From positions 1 to 61,923 of the forward strand of contig SUXI01000014.1 of assembly GCA_015060975.1 (NCBI GenBank): a stretch of 61,923 nt of DNA, in the 5' to 3' direction. The notes under the pieces were generated by a model. That model ran no database searches and was not told where the DNA came from. It saw nothing but the letters and a program-made list of their open reading frames with translations. Shown piece by piece: positions 45,723-55,397 of this stretch. Numbering within the stretch: the stretch's first letter is position 1; every line of letters starts with the position of its first letter. A program made the translations under genes and the position numbers. The DNA is from Bacteroidales bacterium. GTDB lineage: Bacteria; Bacteroidota; Bacteroidia; Bacteroidales; Muribaculaceae.

Positions 45723-46655
45723 TTATTTTATTCGACTACTCACTTCAAATAATCGTTTCTTTTCTTCGGCAGAAAGAGCTGTATATCCCGATTTTTTTAT
45801 TTTATCGAGAATTTTATCAAGTTCGGCTTGGTCTTCGGGTGAAGCGGAAGCATTTCCTGCTACATTTGAGTTGTTTTGTTGCGTCTTGGTTGTTTTCCAT
45901 TTATTTGCTTTTGGTCGTTTTTCTTTATTGCATTCGGGAAATTTAAAGTTTTTGAGTACCGAGAATGAGTTTGCGATGCCGTCGAGAAGGTAATTAAAAG
46001 ATCGGGTAATATCTATGCCACGGCGCATCATCATTCCATATAATGCCCCGGCCAATGCTCCACCAAAATGAGCCATGTGCCCACCAGAATTCTCTCCGGA
46101 TAGACCAAGGAAAAATATTACAAGAGTAATGATGGCTATCCATTTTAATGAAATTTGACCAATAAATAGTAGCCCTACTTTATAATCGGGATTGAGAATC
46201 GCTGTGGCAATAACAATAGCTATCGCTGATGCCGATGAACCGATGAGCCAACCAACGCTATATTCAAATGCCGGCAAAAAATTATAACCAAGCATAAACA
46301 CTACCGCGCCTAATAAACCTCCATAAATATATAGCGCAAGCAATTGTTTTTGAGAATTAAATTCAAGGAATAACCGTCCAAAACCATATAGCCAAAGCAT
46401 GTTGAATAAAATGTGCAGCACATCAAATTGAGCAAACATGTATGTAAATATAGTCCAAGGTTGTTGAATTAAAATAGAAAAAGATGAAGGGCATTCAATC
46501 CATCTTAGCCAAAAATTTGTCTCCGCCCCAATAAAAAATCCAACAACTGCTATTACTCGAAGCACCAAAAAGACAGCAATATTTATATATACTATCTTTA
46601 ACAACCATGAGGCTGTTTTCCAACGATATGATATGTTGTTAAAAGTAGCTGTCAT
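45723..46655 (-). CDS. Rhomboid-family intramembrane protease (long form)
   Basis: 310 residues with six predicted membrane helices. Membrane-embedded residues: LIGSSASAIAIVIAT (the GxS serine, here GSSA rather than the common GASG) and HMAHFGGALAGALYGMM (catalytic His). The C-terminal 90 residues form a charged cytoplasmic tail (KWKTTKTQQNNSNVAGNASASPEDQAELDKILDKIKKSGYTALSAEEKKRLFEVSSRIK) typical of the Bacteroidota rhomboid pair. Overlaps the next rhomboid by 17 nt. Confidence 0.9.
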   Translation of the reverse strand: MTATFNNISYRWKTASWLLKIVYINIAVFLVLRVIAVVGFFIGAETNFWLRWIECPSSFSILIQQPWTIFTYMFAQFDVLHILFNMLWLYGFGRLFLEFNSQKQLLALYIYGGLLGAVVFMLGYNFLPAFEYSVGWLIGSSASAIAIVIATAILNPDYKVGLLFIGQISLKWIAIITLVIFFLGLSGENSGGHMAHFGGALAGALYGMMMRRGIDITRSFNYLLDGIANSFSVLKNFKFPECNKEKRPKANKWKTTKTQQNNSNVAGNASASPEDQAELDKILDKIKKSGYTALSAEEKKRLFEVSSRIK

Positions 46656-47382
46656 TTTTACGAATTATTCCTGTTTTTCGCCAATATAAAATTAATAAGA
46701 AACCAAAAATCATACCACCAAGATGTGCAAAATGGGCGATTCCATCACTTGTATTGCCCAACCCCAGCCATAACTCAAGTATTGCATAACCAATAATCAA
46801 CCATTTAGCTTTTATTGGATAAGGAATAAACATAATGAAAATAGGGCGATTGGGAAAGAACATTCCAAATGCTAACAATATACCATATACAGCTCCCGAT
46901 GCACCAACTGTCAAAAGGCTATTTATAAGATAATGATAATTAGAATCCTGAAGCAATTGAGTTAAAATAACCCCACTTGACTCACCTGTAACAGAAGATA
47001 TTCTATTAATATTTTCTTGTAAAATCATTTGAATATCGGCATACCATGCTAATTGCTGCATAATGCCCGCGCCTATTCCACAGATAAGATAATAGGTGAT
47101 AAAACGTTTTGCACCAAACACAGTTTCTATTACTGTTCCAAACATCAATAGTGAAAACATATTAAAAAACAAATGAGTAAAGCCGGCATGTACAAACTGA
47201 TATGATACAAATTGTGTCGCTAAAAAATCATTTGCTTGAAAATAATGTAAACCACAGAAACGGTTCACCATTACACCTATCTCTTGTGGAAAAATTGCCA
47301 TTGCCGCCCATACAATAACATTTACTATGATTAAATTTTTTGTCACCGGTGGCAATTGATTAAATATTGAATTTTGAATCAT
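46639..47382 (-). CDS. Rhomboid-family intramembrane protease (short form)
   Basis: ATG 47382 (MIQNSIFNQLPPVTKNLIIVNVIVW) chosen over an in-frame TTG five codons earlier; 247 residues. Catalytic Ser in LTVGASGAVYGILLAF and His in IAHFAHLGGMIFGFLLI. HAGFTHLFFNMFSLLMFGTVIE is the conserved N-terminal rhomboid region. Cleaves membrane-protein substrates within the bilayer. Head of a rhomboid-rhomboid-EEP operon on the minus strand. Confidence 0.93.
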   Translation of the reverse strand: MIQNSIFNQLPPVTKNLIIVNVIVWAAMAIFPQEIGVMVNRFCGLHYFQANDFLATQFVSYQFVHAGFTHLFFNMFSLLMFGTVIETVFGAKRFITYYLICGIGAGIMQQLAWYADIQMILQENINRISSVTGESSGVILTQLLQDSNYHYLINSLLTVGASGAVYGILLAFGMFFPNRPIFIMFIPYPIKAKWLIIGYAILELWLGLGNTSDGIAHFAHLGGMIFGFLLILYWRKTGIIRKNDSYF

Positions 47383-47518
47383 ACTATTTATAATCAATCA
47401 CAACAATAATCTTTATATATGACTACAAATTTACAACAAAATTGTTGATTTGAAGCCATCACAATAGCGATTGTAACTATTCAATGCATTTTTTTTGTGT
47501 TTTTTTTGAAAAAAATTA

Positions 47519-47547
47519 TTGTTTTTCAGTTTTTTACATTATTTTTG
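47519..47547 (+). promoter_or_regulatory. Promoter of the HU gene
   Basis: TTG (47519-47521), 18-nt spacer, TATTTTTG (47540-47547); 38 nt before the ATG at 47585. Confidence 0.65.
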
Positions 47548-47584
47548 TAGCCATATACCACAAATCTAATTAAATAAAATCATT

Positions 47585-47857
47585 ATGAACAAAACTGAAC
47601 TTATTAATGCCATCGCTGAAAAAGCCGGTCTTACTAAAGTTGACGCTAAAAATGCGTTAGACGCTACAATTGATGCTATTAGTGGTGCTCTTGCCCAAAA
47701 TGACAAAGTTGCTCTCCTTGGATTTGGAACTTTCTCTATTACAGAAAAAGAAGCTCGTACAGGTATTAACCCTCGCACTAAAGAAAAAATCGAAATCCCG
47801 GCTCGCAAAGCTGTTAAATTTAAAGCCGGCTCAGAACTTAATGAAAAAGTAAAATAA
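47585..47857 (+). CDS. hup: HU-family DNA-binding protein
   Basis: 90 residues. MNKTELINAIAEKAGLTKVDAKNALDATIDAI and LLGFGTFSITEKEARTGINPRTKEKIEIPARKAVKFKAGSELNEKVK are the standard HU sequence, including the DNA-gripping arm with Arg-Pro replaced by the usual GINPRTKE. Nucleoid-associated dimer that bends and compacts DNA. Own promoter and strong terminator, so it is a single-gene unit. Confidence 0.95.
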   Translation: MNKTELINAIAEKAGLTKVDAKNALDATIDAISGALAQNDKVALLGFGTFSITEKEARTGINPRTKEKIEIPARKAVKFKAGSELNEKVK

Positions 47858-47880
47858 TTTTACAACTATCATTTAATAAA

Positions 47881-47921
47881 GAAACTGTGCTAAAATTTAT
47901 ATTTTAACACAGTTTCTTTTT
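47881..47921 (+). terminator. HU terminator
   Basis: GAAACTGTG and CACAGTTTC (with inner TAAAAT/ATTTTA pairing) followed by TTTTTAT. Confidence 0.9.
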
Positions 47922-47978
47922 ATATCTGAATCATCTCATATACACGATATTTCAAATCTATCAATTTTGTTTCTATCA

Positions 47979-48061
47979 TAAAAAAAAGAATAGCCTACTT
48001 TCTCAAGCAGCCTATCCAATCCTATAATTCACTTATTTATGAAAATTCTATCATTATTTTC
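47979..48061 (-). ncRNA. Possible small RNA between hup and nagB
   Basis: The 404-bp gap between hup and nagB holds, on the minus strand, a TATGTTTG box (48075-48068) and about 50 nt later an imperfect hairpin ATAGGCTGCTT / AAGTAGGCTAT (48012-47989) followed by TTCTTTTTTTT. No coding gene lies on this strand here, so the pair could delimit an RNA of about 80 nt. No -33 element is evident and the hairpin has mismatches. On the plus strand TAATTTTG (48212-48219) likely starts nagB. Confidence 0.35.
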
Positions 48062-48261
48062 TTATTGCAAACATACTATTATTTTTTTAATTAACATTAA
48101 ATCATTTGTCCATTTTAATATAAATAATAATAACTTAACAAAATCTAACACATGTATCAACATTATTTATGAATATCACTAAAATTATATGGATTTCCGC
48201 TATATTTTTATTAATTTTGTAAGAAATAAACAAAGTATTTATCATCTAAATTTATTTATCA

Positions 48262-49071
48262 ATGAGACTTATTATCGAACCTAACTACGAAGAAGTATCT
48301 CGCTGGGCTGCTAATTATGTAGCATCTCGCATCAATGCAGCAAATCCCACTGCTGATAAACCGTTTGTCCTTGGTTGCCCTACCGGTGGCTCTCCACTTG
48401 GAATGTACAAAAATCTCATCAAGCTGAATAAAGAAGGAAAAGTTTCATTCAAGAATGTTGTTACATTCAATATGGACGAATATTGTGGCATTCCTCGTGA
48501 CCACGAGCAAAGCTACCACACTTTTATGTGGACAAATTTCTTCAACCACATTGATATTAACCCTGAAAATGTAAATATCCTTAATGGCAACGCTGAAGAT
48601 CCTATTGCAGAATGTCAACGTTTTGAAGACAAAATTAAATCATACGGTGGCATTGACTTGTTTATGGGCGGTGTAGGTCCCGACGGGCATATCGCTTTCA
48701 ACGAGCCGGGGTCAGCATTGACATCTAAAACTCGCATGAAAACCCTCACACAAGACACCATCATTGCAAACTCTCGTTTCTTCAACAACGATATTAATCA
48801 AGTTCCCAAGACTGCTCTCACTGTAGGAGTTGGCACTGTAATGGCTGCAAAAAGCGTAATGCTTATCGTTAACGGATATAACAAAGCTCGCGCATTGCGT
48901 CATGGTGTTGAAGGAGGTATCAGCCAAATGTGGACAATATCAGCACTTCAAATGCACCCAAAAGCAATAATCATTGCCGATGAAGACGCTTGTGCAGAAT
49001 TAAAAGTTGGCACCTACAAATACTTCAAAGATATAGAAGGAGCCAATCTTGATCCTGATACACAACTTTAA
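48262..49071 (+). CDS. nagB: Glucosamine-6-phosphate deaminase
   Basis: 269 residues. [41 protein letters not shown] (phosphate loop), [21 protein letters not shown] (catalytic Asp72-type region), [20 protein letters not shown] (Asp/His of ring opening) are the NagB signatures. It converts glucosamine-6-phosphate to fructose-6-phosphate and ammonia. Single-gene unit with its own promoter and terminator; no nagA is adjacent. Confidence 0.96.
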   Translation: MRLIIEPNYEEVSRWAANYVASRINAANPTADKPFVLGCPTGGSPLGMYKNLIKLNKEGKVSFKNVVTFNMDEYCGIPRDHEQSYHTFMWTNFFNHIDINPENVNILNGNAEDPIAECQRFEDKIKSYGGIDLFMGGVGPDGHIAFNEPGSALTSKTRMKTLTQDTIIANSRFFNNDINQVPKTALTVGVGTVMAAKSVMLIVNGYNKARALRHGVEGGISQMWTISALQMHPKAIIIADEDACAELKVGTYKYFKDIEGANLDPDTQL

Positions 49072-49090
49072 TAACACACATATACAGCTA

Positions 49091-49126
49091 AAAAATGGAC
49101 TGCTTTAATCGCAGTCCATTTTTTTA
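49091..49126 (+). terminator. nagB terminator
   Basis: AAAAATGGACTGC and GCAGTCCATTTTT form a perfect 13-bp stem with a 7-nt loop and T-run, 20 nt after the nagB stop. The symmetric A/T flanks make it usable from both strands. Confidence 0.92.
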
Positions 49127-49196
49127 TGTGCAATTATTATAAAAGAAGAGACAGAATTTAATTCCGTCTCTTCTTAATATTTTATATTTATTTCTA

Positions 49197-50087
49197 TCAT
49201 CTACGCACTTTCTTAGATTTAGATTTGGATTTACTTTTTGTGCTTGCTGTAGTTTTTCTTTTTTTATTACTTTTAGATTTATTCTTTGAATATTTCTTTT
49301 TTGATTTATAAGATTTTTTTGCATAAGACTTTTTATTCGGTGAATAATCCCGGGAATTTTGATATGTGCTTTTATTAAACGTAAACACATCGGTGTGTAC
49401 TGTCGCATTTTCAAAATCGATAATAGCGGCTGGATTAATAGCAACCCCCAAATATCGAGTTTCAAAATGGAGATGCGCGCCAAAACTACGACCGGTATTA
49501 CCTCCCAGACCTATTGGTTCTCCGGCTTTAACGAATTGATCTCTAGTTACAAGATGTTTAGAAAAATGACCATAAACTGTTTCCAATCCATTATCGTGAC
49601 GAATTACAACATATTTTCCATATCCGCGTGCTTCATAACTTACAATACGCACTTTACCGTCAAATGCCGCCCGCACAGTATCGCCTGTATTCAAATCAAT
49701 ATCAATTCCACGGTGCATGCGACGAAAACGCGGACGATAACCATAATGAGAAGTTACTCGTCCAGGTACTGGAAGATAGAAACCCGTTACATCAATTTTA
49801 GCCGTAGCCGGAACTTCAATTCCGCTATAACAATTTACAAGTTGACTATCCCAACCATAATTTTCATCAATATTGGAAATTTCAATGTCGTCGGCATCAT
49901 TACCGAGAACACCATTTACAAATTTATTAGTCTCTTCGTTTTTAATTTTATTTGCATTGTTTTCTATTCCGGCAATATAATCTTTATGCAATAACTCATG
50001 AAGATTACTTTGAGCAGACACTGCATTTTCCGATAAAACAGCAACAATAACAATAATAGATAATTTAAATATTCTTCCTAAACTCAT
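49197..50087 (-). CDS. Secreted M23-family metallopeptidase with Lys/Ser-rich tail
   Basis: 296 residues with signal peptide (LSIIVIVAVLSENAVSA). The LytM/M23 domain at about 100-235 has YGYRPRFRRMHRGIDIDLNTGDTVRAAFDGKVRIV (zinc His and Asp) and GAHLHFETRYLGVAINP (HxH). Cuts peptide cross-bridges in peptidoglycan or activates amidases. The last about 50 residues are a repetitive basic tail (KKSYAKKSYKSKKK..., ending SKSKSKSKKVRR) that may bind the wall or lipopolysaccharide. A TATCTTTG box lies upstream at 50172-50165. Confidence 0.93.
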   Translation of the reverse strand: MSLGRIFKLSIIVIVAVLSENAVSAQSNLHELLHKDYIAGIENNANKIKNEETNKFVNGVLGNDADDIEISNIDENYGWDSQLVNCYSGIEVPATAKIDVTGFYLPVPGRVTSHYGYRPRFRRMHRGIDIDLNTGDTVRAAFDGKVRIVSYEARGYGKYVVIRHDNGLETVYGHFSKHLVTRDQFVKAGEPIGLGGNTGRSFGAHLHFETRYLGVAINPAAIIDFENATVHTDVFTFNKSTYQNSRDYSPNKKSYAKKSYKSKKKYSKNKSKSNKKRKTTASTKSKSKSKSKKVRR

Positions 50088-50164
50088 GTAATATATTAAT
50101 TATTTTTTCATGGAAAGTTCTAAACATGTACGATAGAACCTATTAAAAAATATTTTCACGCATG

Positions 50165-50172
50165 CAAAGATA
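50165..50172 (-). promoter_or_regulatory. -7 promoter box of the M23 peptidase gene
   Basis: TATCTTTG on the minus strand, 78 nt before the start codon. Confidence 0.55.
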
Positions 50173-50273
50173 CAATGAATCGTCTGGTTACCAAAATATT
50201 GCACAAATAAAAAATGTAAACAAATAAATAAAATACCTTAAAATAAACACAATCCATTATCAATCAGACATTT

Positions 50274-50317
50274 AAGAAGATACATGAATTAATCTTCCAT
50301 ATATCTTCTTTTTTTAA
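50274..50317 (+). terminator. Plus-strand terminator-like hairpin with no obvious gene
   Basis: AAGAAGATA (50274-50282) and TATCTTCTT (50302-50310) form a perfect 9-bp stem, followed by TTTTT. The flanking genes are both on the minus strand, where the same hairpin lacks a T-run, so it either serves recG weakly or ends an unrecognised plus-strand transcript. Confidence 0.45.
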
Positions 50318-50374
50318 AACTGCCCACTAATTGTTAATTTGTGGTTAAAAATTGTATTCATTTACGCCTATTTT

Positions 50375-52465
50375 TTAACTAATCAATCGCCAATTGACAT
50401 TTTTACCATACAATATATCTAATTGTTGTCGCAATATTAAATTATCGGGATGTGACAATTCAACATCAGCATCTAACACATCAGATGCAACATTCCGAGC
50501 CAACTGAATAATTTGCCCATCTGTAGCAAGATTTGCAATATGTAAATCAAAAGCCACTCCACTTTGCATTGTTCCTTCCAAATCACCAGGACCACGCATT
50601 TTAAGATCTGCTTCAGCAATAACAAATCCATCAGTTGTATTTGTCATGATTTCCAATCTACGACGAGTATCCCCGGCTATTTTATATTTTGACATCAATA
50701 TACAGTAACTCTGATTATCACCACGTCCTACCCTACCTCTTAATTGATGTAATTGCGACAATCCAAAACGTTCGGCATTTTCAATAATCATAGTGGTTGC
50801 ATTTGGCACATTTACTCCAACTTCTATCACTGTTGTCGCAACCAATATATGCGCCTTCCCCGTAGCAAATTGAGACATCTGAAAATCTTTTTCTGCCGGT
50901 TTCATCTTTCCATGTACAAATGCAACATTATATGATGGAAATGTCTCCTTAATAAGTTCATACCCTTCTTCCAAACTCTGCAAATCCAGTTTTTCATTTT
51001 CTTGAATAAGAGGATATACAATATAAACTTGACGCCCCATTTTTAATTGACGTCCAACCGCTTGATATACCTGAAAACGCTGTTCCTCATATCTCAATAG
51101 CGTTTGGATTGGCTTACGCCCAGGGGGCAATTCATCAATTACCGACACGTCCAAATCTCCATACACGGTCATCGCAAGCGTTCGCGGAATAGGCGTAGCT
51201 GTCATAACAAGTACATGAGGAGGAATGGTGTTTTTTTTCCATAGTTTTGCTCTCTGAGCGACTCCAAACCTATGTTGTTCATCTATAACTACAAATCCCA
51301 AATTTTTAAATGACACGTTATCCTCAATTACCGCATGCGTACCAATCAGAATATGTAATGAGCCGTCCTGAAGCTGTGTATTAATAAGGTCTCTTTGTTT
51401 TTTTCGAGTAGAACCGGTTAGCAACTTTACATTTATCCCTATAACCGACACAAGTTTGGATATAGTTTCAAAATGTTGCATAGCCAAAATCTCAGTTGGA
51501 GCCATTAAACACGCCTGAGTATTATTATCAATTGCAATAAGCATACACAATAATGCCACTAATGTTTTTCCACTACCAACATCACCTTGCAACAATCTAT
51601 TCATTTGTCGTCCACTCCCGACATCAGCTCTAACTTCTTTGATTACACGCTTTTGTGCTCCCGTAAGTTGAAACGGCAATTGTTCTGAATAAAATGTATT
51701 AAAAAAATAACCGATTCGAGCAAATTTAAATCCTGGTATAATTGTTGCTCGTTTTCGAGTATAACGCAAAATATTAAGTTGCATATAAAATAACTCCTCA
51801 AATTTCAATCGCATACGCGCATTCTGCAATTGATTATTATCTCGAGGATTATGAATTGCCACAATAGCCTCTCTTATTGGCATAAGATTTAGACGTTTAA
51901 TTATATCTAACGGCAATGTCTCTGACACACTTGATAATGAAGACAATATCGTACATACATAATTAAATAGGGTGCGAGATGTCACGCCCTTGTTTCGCAA
52001 CGTCTCGGTAAGAGGATAAACACCTCTCAATCCTTGTTGCGCTGTTGCGATAGCGACTGAATCGACTTCGGGATGAATTATACTCCATCGCCCTTTAAAT
52101 TCTCCCGGTTTTCCAAATATTATATACTCATTACCCGGCAAATATGCATCTTTTATTTGTTTTATTCTATGAAACCAAACAATCTCAATTACCCCTGTTC
52201 CATCAGCAAACAACCCAACCAACCTTGTTTTAGCCCCTTCTCCTTGCGTGGTAAAGCTAATGAATCGCCCTTTCAACTGTATTGATGGCATATCACCATT
52301 TAATTGGTTTATTTTATATATTGACGAACGATCAACATAATGATTGGGGAAATGACATAGTAAATCATAATATGATTTTATACCAAGTTGTTTTTCCAAC
52401 AGCTCAGCTCTTTTGGGACCAACGCCTTTTAAATATTTTATATCAAGTGAACGCAAACGTTTCAT
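50375..52465 (-). CDS. recG: ATP-dependent DNA helicase RecG
   Basis: 696 residues. N-terminal wedge/OB region with KYLKGVGPKRAELLEKQLGI; helicase motif I LLQGDVGSGKTLVALL near 295; DEQHRFGVAQR (DExH box) near 395; MTATPIPRTLAMTVYGDLDVSVIDELPPGR (motif III) and the motif V/VI region LHQLRGRVGRGDNQSYC; C-terminal TRG-type region present. Remodels stalled replication forks and Holliday junctions. Its start overlaps the ispD stop by 4 nt, so the two are translationally coupled. Confidence 0.97.
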   Translation of the reverse strand: MKRLRSLDIKYLKGVGPKRAELLEKQLGIKSYYDLLCHFPNHYVDRSSIYKINQLNGDMPSIQLKGRFISFTTQGEGAKTRLVGLFADGTGVIEIVWFHRIKQIKDAYLPGNEYIIFGKPGEFKGRWSIIHPEVDSVAIATAQQGLRGVYPLTETLRNKGVTSRTLFNYVCTILSSLSSVSETLPLDIIKRLNLMPIREAIVAIHNPRDNNQLQNARMRLKFEELFYMQLNILRYTRKRATIIPGFKFARIGYFFNTFYSEQLPFQLTGAQKRVIKEVRADVGSGRQMNRLLQGDVGSGKTLVALLCMLIAIDNNTQACLMAPTEILAMQHFETISKLVSVIGINVKLLTGSTRKKQRDLINTQLQDGSLHILIGTHAVIEDNVSFKNLGFVVIDEQHRFGVAQRAKLWKKNTIPPHVLVMTATPIPRTLAMTVYGDLDVSVIDELPPGRKPIQTLLRYEEQRFQVYQAVGRQLKMGRQVYIVYPLIQENEKLDLQSLEEGYELIKETFPSYNVAFVHGKMKPAEKDFQMSQFATGKAHILVATTVIEVGVNVPNATTMIIENAERFGLSQLHQLRGRVGRGDNQSYCILMSKYKIAGDTRRRLEIMTNTTDGFVIAEADLKMRGPGDLEGTMQSGVAFDLHIANLATDGQIIQLARNVASDVLDADVELSHPDNLILRQQLDILYGKNVNWRLIS

Positions 52466-53142
52466 TTGTATCTCAAATATATTGACGCGATTTCAATATC
52501 AAGCGGGTGCGTAATCTTTATATTATAAGAATCGCCATCAACTATCAATAGGTCATCATATCCGGCGGCCGACATCACCGATGCATCATCGGTAAAAGAA
52601 GAATCATAAGGAAGCGTATATGCTTCACGTAATTTTGAGGCATGAAACGCTTGTGGAGTTTGTACAGCCCTATATAATTCCCTATTCACCGGCATTGAAC
52701 CCGATTTATTTAATTGACGCAATGAATCTGTGATAGGAACCACTGGTATTGCTCCAAAGCCGTTATCAAGAGCGTTAATAACTCGACACACCATTGCTTT
52801 ATCTACAATAGGACGAGCACCATCATGAATGGTTATAATCTCGGCATCATGCGGAATTTGACTTATTGCATTCTTAACCGATTGCCATCGATTATTTCCT
52901 CCTGCAACAATTTTTGGAGAGTAAAAACCGTATTTTCTACAAATTTCATCCCAATATTCAAAAAAATCAGGATTTAATACAAGTATTATATGCGAACCGG
53001 GCAAAGCCTTTTGCATATTTTCAATCGTATGCATTAACACCGGACGATCTTCCAATATACAAAACTGTTTTGGTAATGATGCGCCAAACCGACTTCCACT
53101 TCCCGCCGCTACAATTACATTATATATATATTTAGGATTCAT
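52462..53142 (-). CDS. ispD: 2-C-methyl-D-erythritol 4-phosphate cytidylyltransferase
   Basis: 226 residues. NVIVAAGSGSRFGASLPKQFCILEDRPVLMHTIENM (CTP-binding GxGxR...PKQ motif), ITIHDGARPIVD, and YRAVQTPQAFHASKLREAY with TDDASVMSAAG are the IspD signatures. Third step of the MEP isoprenoid pathway: joins MEP with CTP. Upstream partner of recG in a two-gene operon. Confidence 0.95.
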   Translation of the reverse strand: MNPKYIYNVIVAAGSGSRFGASLPKQFCILEDRPVLMHTIENMQKALPGSHIILVLNPDFFEYWDEICRKYGFYSPKIVAGGNNRWQSVKNAISQIPHDAEIITIHDGARPIVDKAMVCRVINALDNGFGAIPVVPITDSLRQLNKSGSMPVNRELYRAVQTPQAFHASKLREAYTLPYDSSFTDDASVMSAAGYDDLLIVDGDSYNIKITHPLDIEIASIYLRYK

Positions 53143-53214
53143 TTCATTATTGTTATTAATAATAAAGCACCGGAATTTAAATTCAACCGATGCTTACATT
53201 TATTTTGGCTTAAA

Positions 53215-55176
53215 TCAATTCAATTGTGCCACCTCTGCATCAATAATTTGCCATTGTGAATTTTGAGATTTATATTCAGGCACAATTTTTTTCATCTCAG
53301 CAACTAAATCATGTGTATTGTTATTTTTTAACATATCCAACATATTATCAATATGCCTCAATATTGTTTCATATTCATACACCCTAACCTTGGCTATCAT
53401 AATCTTTTTATGATTTGTTGCCATTGTAAGCTCTTTATCATTTAGAAGCTCTTCATATAATTTCTCTCCGGGTCGCAATCCTGTTTCCACAATTTCAATA
53501 TCCTCTCCTAATCGCAACCCTGCTAATGAAATCATGCGCGATGCCAAATCATATATTTTAATTGGTTTTCCCATATCAAATATATATATTTCTCCACCGC
53601 TCCCCATGCAACCGGCTTCTAATACCAATGAACAAGCCTCGGGAATTGTCATAAAATAGCGCGTAATATCCTTATGTGTCACAGTAACCGGACCTCCCGC
53701 TTCTATCTGACTACGGAAACGAGGAATAACCGAACCATTACTACCCAATACATTTCCAAATCGGGTTGTTATATATCGCGTAAATTTACCATCTTTGATG
53801 TTTTTCTGATGGAAGAAAAGAGATTGCACATAAATTTCAGCTATACGCTTTGACGCCCCCATGATATTTGTTGGATTTACAGCCTTATCGGTTGAAATCA
53901 TAACAAATTTCTCCACATCATATTTCATCGCCAAATCTGCAATATTTTTTGTCCCATATACATTAGTATATATTGCCTCAACCGGATTATTCTCCATCAT
54001 GGGTACATGTTTATAGGCTGCAGCATGGAATACATAACGAGGATGATATTCCCTAAATACATGTTCCATGCGACATCTATTTGTAATATCACCAATATAC
54101 AGCACTATATCTATTTCCGGATAATTAGCCTCCATTTCTAATTGCAATTCATGCATCGGCGTTTCTGCTTGATCAACAAGCACAATTTTTTTTGCTTTAA
54201 AAGCCGAAACTTGCCTTACAATTTCTGACCCTATCGACCCAGCTGCTCCAGTAATCAAAACAACTTGACCTCGTAGCTGTTGTTCTATCAATGGATTCTC
54301 ATTATGTATCTCTTCTCGTCCAAGAAGATCTTCAATTTTTATATCTCTCACATGAGTAGATAAGGTTGGCATTGACTTGTCATCAACATCAAATTCTTCC
54401 ACTTGATTAAGCATCAGTAGCTTTATATGGTTATCCAAAAAAACATCGGCAAAGCCATTTCTCATCAATTCTATCTGTGTTGAAAGAAACAATAATGTAT
54501 CACAGCTATATTTTTCAAAGATAGACACAATATTATCATGTGAATATTTTACAATAGGTATATTATTAACTGTAGTATCTATTTTCTTTTCTGAAAGGCT
54601 CAATAACGCAACCGGTTCAAATCGACCGTCAGCCTCATTTTTCAATGCGCTGGCAAGAACAAATGAATTTATTGCAGAGCCTAATACTATCACCTGCTTC
54701 CTTTCTTTATTCACTCCGTTTAACAATGTGTATAAATACTTAACAACAAGCCTCACACACATCATTAAAGAAAATGAAAAGACCCCAATCACAAATAGGT
54801 TCCATATACTATAATACCTCGAACCTGAAAACATTTCAATGACAAATGCCCCAACCGCTAAAGCCACCGATGAAAAAAGAACCAATAACGCTACTCGATA
54901 TACATCCTCAATTACTGACAATCTTACTATATATTGAAACGACTTGAGAACAAAGCTAAATGCCATATATACGCCCAAAACAATTGCAATTTTAACAATC
55001 GGAGTGTACATCAAGCCATCACCTTTAACATCGCCACTAAATATAAATGTTAATACACAGCTCAAAGCAACAATCACAATATCAGAAAACAACACCAGCC
55101 ATCGAGGGGCAGGTGTTACTGCCAATACTTTCATAAATGAAAGTTGTGATAATTTAATCAATAAATTTCTTTTCAC
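53215..55176 (-). CDS. CapD/WbpM/FlaA1-type nucleotide-sugar epimerase/dehydratase, membrane-anchored
   Basis: 653 residues. Four hydrophobic helices at about 25-150, a CoA-binding-like domain at 155-280, then an extended short-chain dehydrogenase domain: LITGAAGSIGSEIVRQV (NAD-binding), FHAAAYKHVPMMENNP, and MISTDKAVNPTNIMGASKRIAEIYVQSL, where the tyrosine of the usual YxxxK is replaced (MGASKR), as in the WbpM group. RFGNVLGSNGSVIPRF follows. Inverts or dehydrates UDP-GlcNAc for capsule or glycoprotein glycan. Stands alone on the minus strand. Confidence 0.93.
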   Translation of the reverse strand: MKRNLLIKLSQLSFMKVLAVTPAPRWLVLFSDIVIVALSCVLTFIFSGDVKGDGLMYTPIVKIAIVLGVYMAFSFVLKSFQYIVRLSVIEDVYRVALLVLFSSVALAVGAFVIEMFSGSRYYSIWNLFVIGVFSFSLMMCVRLVVKYLYTLLNGVNKERKQVIVLGSAINSFVLASALKNEADGRFEPVALLSLSEKKIDTTVNNIPIVKYSHDNIVSIFEKYSCDTLLFLSTQIELMRNGFADVFLDNHIKLLMLNQVEEFDVDDKSMPTLSTHVRDIKIEDLLGREEIHNENPLIEQQLRGQVVLITGAAGSIGSEIVRQVSAFKAKKIVLVDQAETPMHELQLEMEANYPEIDIVLYIGDITNRCRMEHVFREYHPRYVFHAAAYKHVPMMENNPVEAIYTNVYGTKNIADLAMKYDVEKFVMISTDKAVNPTNIMGASKRIAEIYVQSLFFHQKNIKDGKFTRYITTRFGNVLGSNGSVIPRFRSQIEAGGPVTVTHKDITRYFMTIPEACSLVLEAGCMGSGGEIYIFDMGKPIKIYDLASRMISLAGLRLGEDIEIVETGLRPGEKLYEELLNDKELTMATNHKKIMIAKVRVYEYETILRHIDNMLDMLKNNNTHDLVAEMKKIVPEYKSQNSQWQIIDAEVAQLN

Positions 55177-55336
55177 TTAATTGCGAATTAGTTTAACTAA
55201 AACTGACAAATAAATTACAATTTTACCAATTACACAAAGTTAATTTATATTTTTGAATGTAACAATAAATTTAGCAATTGTTTTGAATTTTGCTTAAATA
55301 TCTTATTATAACCACATAATGCGACACTCAGATATC

Positions 55337-55378
55337 ATAAAAAAAGAGCACCTCTATTTAAAATATGAGATGCTCTTC
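55337..55378 (-). terminator. Trigger factor terminator
   Basis: Minus strand AAGAGCATCTC pairs with GAGGTGCTCTT (one G-U/mismatch) and runs into TTTTTTT. It is 20 nt beyond the tig stop. Confidence 0.85.
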
Positions 55379-55397
55379 AATTTTTACAACTAAAATA

